IMG/VR virus record: IMGVR_UViG_3300028392_000190
Coordinates: 1-33,696 of that record
Source: a virus
Reading direction: 5' to 3' (one strand)
Length of the DNA stretch: 33,696 nt
The position numbers and the translations under genes were made by a program. This document shows positions 31,055 through 33,696 of this stretch, one piece after another (the stretch's first letter is position 1; the number at the start of each line of letters is the position of its first letter). The notes below the pieces were generated by a model. It saw only the letters and a list, made by a program, of their open reading frames with translations. It was not told the origin of the DNA and made no database searches.

Positions 31055-33696
31055 AATTATTTGATCTTTTTGAAAATAAAGTCCCCCAATCTACAGAGAT
31101 CGATGAGTTTGATAGTCATGCTATTCGACGCAAGGCTAGAACTCAAATCGTGCGTTTAGCCAAACATTTAGATCGCTGGGGCAATGCGACAGTATACGAA
31201 GATGATGTTGAAGAAAACGCTGGCAAAAATCTTTCAGTAGATCAGTTGGCTGCAATTAGCGATGCCGCACTAGATGCTGCTTACCATTATGGGCGTAGCC
31301 AACCAAGTAATACATTTGGATGGCAGGCTAACTTAAAATCTGCTGCCTTCGCTAAACAAATAATCGATCAAGGTATTACTGACATAGAAAAAATAAGCGA
31401 TGCCATACACAAAGGTTGGAACGTAACGGCACAAGCATTTGTCAAAGATCCCATGATGTTTGATGATTCTCACACTATGGCGCCGGAAAAACTACAGGCT
31501 AAAGTTGCTCAACGTCAGAAATTAATGACACAAAACTATAGTCAACTGCCAGAAGATGAAAAAGAAAAAGATCGCGTAGTGGCTCGTGCTATGTTAGATG
31601 CTATACTAGGTAAGCAAGGCATGGCGGAAGGCTCGGAAAACAATAATACAATAGCACAAAAAATATTCTTCGCTCGTAGTGATAAAGCACCCAAAGGCTG
31701 GAGTTATGACCATGTAGGCTTTATAACTCAAGATGGACGACAAATTCAAATGAGTGGGCATAAAGGCAATGATGTATATGTCACTAACGATGTGACTGAT
31801 GATCCAGAGTTTCCTAAACAAAATATCAAAATTGTGTCATTATCAAAACCAGTGTCAGTCCCCGCAACCAACTCAGTGGGAGCAGAAAATTGTGGAACAT
31901 TTGTGGCAAATGTATTACAAGACAATGGTATAAAAGGTATTAATACAGAGAAAATATATAGTGTGTTCAAACAACCACAGAAGCAAGGTGTGGCGGAAGG
32001 CTCTGAGAACTTCAATGGCATAGACATTGACATGGACATAGAAGGTGACGAAATCATGGTACGAGCAATGGCCAATGGTCGTGAACTGGGACATGTGTTG
32101 TTTGTGGACGCTGGCGAATACCTAATGCCACAGGACCTAGAAGTAGAAGAACGCTATCATGGTCAAGGCATAGCTCAAACAATGTATGATTATGTAAAGA
32201 GTAAAGGATATAAAATTCGCCGTAGTGGTCAGCAAACTGATGCCGGTGCTGGATTTTGGCAAAAACATAGACCTGAACAAAATGTCTGGGAGCAAGGTGT
32301 GGCGGAAGGCGAATTAGATGAAAAGTGGAGTGCTAAGTATAAGCGTAGCATTGACTGTAGTCATCCCAAAGGATTTAGCCAGAAGGCCCATTGTGCTGGA
32401 AGAAAAAAACATAATGAAAGTCAAGAGCAGCACAAATGTCCACACTGCGGCGGACCAATGGTCAGTGAAGAAATGATCAACGAAAAAAAAGACGCCTGCT
32501 ACTACAAAGTAAAAAGTCGTTATAAAGTATGGCCCAGCGCTTATGCTAGCGGGGCCCTGGTAAAATGCCGCAAGAAAGGGGCAAAAAACTGGGGAAAGAA
32601 AAACGAAAGCGTCACTGAAGAAACTTTAGAAGAAAATCTACGCGACTGGTTTAAGACCGAAAAGTGGGTGCGATTTAATCCGCAAGGAAAGATATTAGGA
32701 CCATGCGCCAGGGGCAGTGACAAAGAAGGTAAGCCAAAATGTCTACCTAAAGCAAAAGCACAAGCTCTTGGAAAGAAAGGCCGTGCCAGCGCAGCAGCTA
32801 AAAAACGCAGAGAAGATCCTAATCCAGAACGCACGGGTAAAGCGATCAATGTTAAAACAAAGAAGTCTAACGAAAGTTTAGAGCAGCAACATTCTCGCGC
32901 CAGAGAGCAAAACATACAAGCGGGAGTTACTCCAAGAGATCCTGCTTACTACCAAGAAAAAATAGCACTACGTAACCGTATGGCAGATCGCCCTGCCGCT
33001 GAGATAGCGGCAGCATTACAAGCTCTAAATGTTAAGTATGGCATCAAAGAAGATTCAAAGGGCAGTATGGCAAGAGCTGCTCACAATCCTGAAGGAGCTA
33101 TATTCAAAGGCTATTGGAAGGGTACAGATCCTAACCCTCCTAAACCGGGAATGGGTGTGGGAGGAATGGAAGAAAGTATAAATGAAGCCGGTATGACTGT
33201 AACTAGCCCAGCATTGAAGCCACGTAATTTAGTGGCTAAAAACGCCAACAAAGCTATAGGCGGTGGAGCAGCCGGAGCTCATAAAGACCAAAAGAAGGCA
33301 GCTAAACATGGCGATGTCAAACATAAAAAAGATATCATTCCAGTTACTGAGAATTTTTTAACGTGGGCCATGAATCAAGGTGATCAATATAAAGATTTTA
33401 TGACTAACCCCGCGATTTATGAGAGTGCTCGCGCAGAATATAAAAAAAAAGTTTTAGAAGCCAGTAGTCCAGCTCAACAAGCTGCCATCGCCATCAATAT
33501 GAAAAAGCATGGCCAAAAACCAAAAAACGTCAAAGAATTTAGAAACGATCATAGCCCAGTAGCATGGCATGAAACTTATTACGGCGGTTTAGATGAAGAT
33601 GATGCCGGCGATGAATTACAGCCCGGAGAATACTATATATGGACTATATACTTTGACGACGGCACCAGCAAGAAGATAAAAGTTACAACTGATGAA
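31051..33696 (+). CDS. Giant modular polyprotein, 3' end beyond the window
   Basis: 882 codons without a stop; the end is outside the window. It starts MKLFDLFE-N, directly coupled to the previous gene by ATGA. Modules are separated by Gln-Gly-[Val/Met]-Ala-Glu-Gly linkers (Glu193, Glu316, Glu419). They are: an unknown helical domain (1-193); a permuted papain-like domain (194-316) with His221 in YDHVGFI and Cys281 in AENCGTFV; a GNAT acetyltransferase (317-419) with motif A RYHGQGIA at 368-375; a Cys/His-rich SIDCSHPKGFSQKAHC segment plus CPHCGG (420-478); a DUF5872-like ACYYKVKSRYKVWPSAYASG module (~482-501); a DUF6321-like DWFKTEKWVRFN...CLPKAKAQ module (532-~610); then Lys-rich modules split near INE-A (712) and VTE-N (767). 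I infer a capsid cargo precursor cut by the prohead protease. Confidence 0.8.
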   Translation, partial: MKLFDLFENKVPQSTEIDEFDSHAIRRKARTQIVRLAKHLDRWGNATVYEDDVEENAGKNLSVDQLAAISDAALDAAYHYGRSQPSNTFGWQANLKSAAFAKQIIDQGITDIEKISDAIHKGWNVTAQAFVKDPMMFDDSHTMAPEKLQAKVAQRQKLMTQNYSQLPEDEKEKDRVVARAMLDAILGKQGMAEGSENNNTIAQKIFFARSDKAPKGWSYDHVGFITQDGRQIQMSGHKGNDVYVTNDVTDDPEFPKQNIKIVSLSKPVSVPATNSVGAENCGTFVANVLQDNGIKGINTEKIYSVFKQPQKQGVAEGSENFNGIDIDMDIEGDEIMVRAMANGRELGHVLFVDAGEYLMPQDLEVEERYHGQGIAQTMYDYVKSKGYKIRRSGQQTDAGAGFWQKHRPEQNVWEQGVAEGELDEKWSAKYKRSIDCSHPKGFSQKAHCAGRKKHNESQEQHKCPHCGGPMVSEEMINEKKDACYYKVKSRYKVWPSAYASGALVKCRKKGAKNWGKKNESVTEETLEENLRDWFKTEKWVRFNPQGKILGPCARGSDKEGKPKCLPKAKAQALGKKGRASAAAKKRREDPNPERTGKAINVKTKKSNESLEQQHSRAREQNIQAGVTPRDPAYYQEKIALRNRMADRPAAEIAAALQALNVKYGIKEDSKGSMARAAHNPEGAIFKGYWKGTDPNPPKPGMGVGGMEESINEAGMTVTSPALKPRNLVAKNANKAIGGGAAGAHKDQKKAAKHGDVKHKKDIIPVTENFLTWAMNQGDQYKDFMTNPAIYESARAEYKKKVLEASSPAQQAAIAINMKKHGQKPKNVKEFRNDHSPVAWHETYYGGLDEDDAGDELQPGEYYIWTIYFDDGTSKKIKVTTDE
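31613..32310 (+). repeat. Three dispersed 20-bp linker repeats
   Basis: Copies at 31613-31632, 31982-32001 and 32291-32310. Copies 2 and 3 are identical over all 20 bases (AGCAAGGTGTGGCGGAAGGC). Copy 1 differs at two positions. They encode the QG[VM]AEG linkers between unrelated domains. The flanking domain sequences share no similarity, so the repeats could serve as recombination sites for swapping modules. Confidence 0.9.

Noticed and set aside
32541-32915. Reverse ORF of 124 codons
   Set aside because: It is antisense to the polyprotein, whose forward frame contains recognisable modules; long antisense frames are common opposite Lys/Glu-rich coding.
1-33696. tRNA or rRNA genes
   Set aside because: No cloverleaf or rRNA-like stretch was noticed by eye; a tRNA scan was not possible here.

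Overview
The window looks like part of the genome of an uncultured T4-like tailed phage (myovirus) infecting an aquatic Gram-negative bacterium. The T4 link rests on a gp44-type sliding-clamp loader, a GroES-like co-chaperonin, perfect or near-perfect T4 late-promoter boxes (TATAAATA and variants) and an internal-protein-like capsid-targeting tag. The aquatic-phage link rests on phoH, a 2OG-Fe(II) oxygenase, a 3TM holin and fibres built of 'GNGSQLTGL' repeats. A two-component spanin implies a Gram-negative host. I saw no bacterial housekeeping genes, tRNA, rRNA or CRISPR. Genes are packed tightly, often with ATGA overlaps, and no gene-free stretch exceeds about 170 bases.

Layout. (1) 1-9109, tail/adhesin region: a fibre protein cut by the left edge, a 967-residue protein with Ig-like modules, a second repeat fibre, a complete sedolisin-type (S53) serine peptidase, a reverse-strand HNH endonuclease and another fibre-like protein. 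(2) 9118-13921, mostly early/replication genes: small unknowns, a stand-alone fragment of a DnaE-type polymerase, a co-chaperonin, the clamp loader and, on the reverse strand, phoH. (3) 14085-18192: two conserved unknowns, the lysis genes (GH19 endolysin, inner and outer spanin, 3TM holin), a 2OG oxygenase and a tiny exported protein. (4) 18253-22078: DnaJ, a ClpA-like unfoldase with a ClpP-docking tripeptide, and an unknown. (5) 22089-25177: a small virion-like protein, a nucleotidyltransferase, a glycosyltransferase closed by a strong terminator, and a second HNH endonuclease. (6) 25213-33696: a dense block of enzyme-like and small basic genes ending in a giant open ORF that runs off the right edge.

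The most interesting region is (6). Four of five consecutive genes begin with the same tag, M-[KR]-A-[DR]-E-F-I-[TS]-E. It matches the core of the capsid-targeting sequence of T4 internal proteins, which the gp21 prohead protease removes after the Glu. The terminal ORF strings unrelated domains (a permuted-papain-like cysteine peptidase, a GNAT acetyltransferase, several small Cys/Lys-rich modules) between repeated QG[VM]AE-G linkers that themselves resemble prohead-protease sites. My reading is that this is an arsenal of proteins loaded into the capsid, cut into separate effectors during maturation and injected with the DNA. Candidate cargo includes a deaminase, a nucleotidyltransferase-metallopeptidase, a Dps ferritin, an alpha/beta hydrolase, a cysteine peptidase and an acetyltransferase. 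The tags, linkers and domain motifs are seen directly. Packaging and cleavage are inferred.

Regulation. Eleven T4-late-like boxes lie just upstream of genes. Seven are only 4-7 bases from the start codon, and two strong sigma-70 promoters sit equally close to theirs, so several transcripts are predicted to be leaderless or nearly so. Sigma-70-type promoters precede the small gene at 9152, phoH, the oxygenase, dnaJ and the ClpA gene. Late boxes precede mainly fibre, virion and cargo genes. This fits an early takeover programme followed by late assembly.
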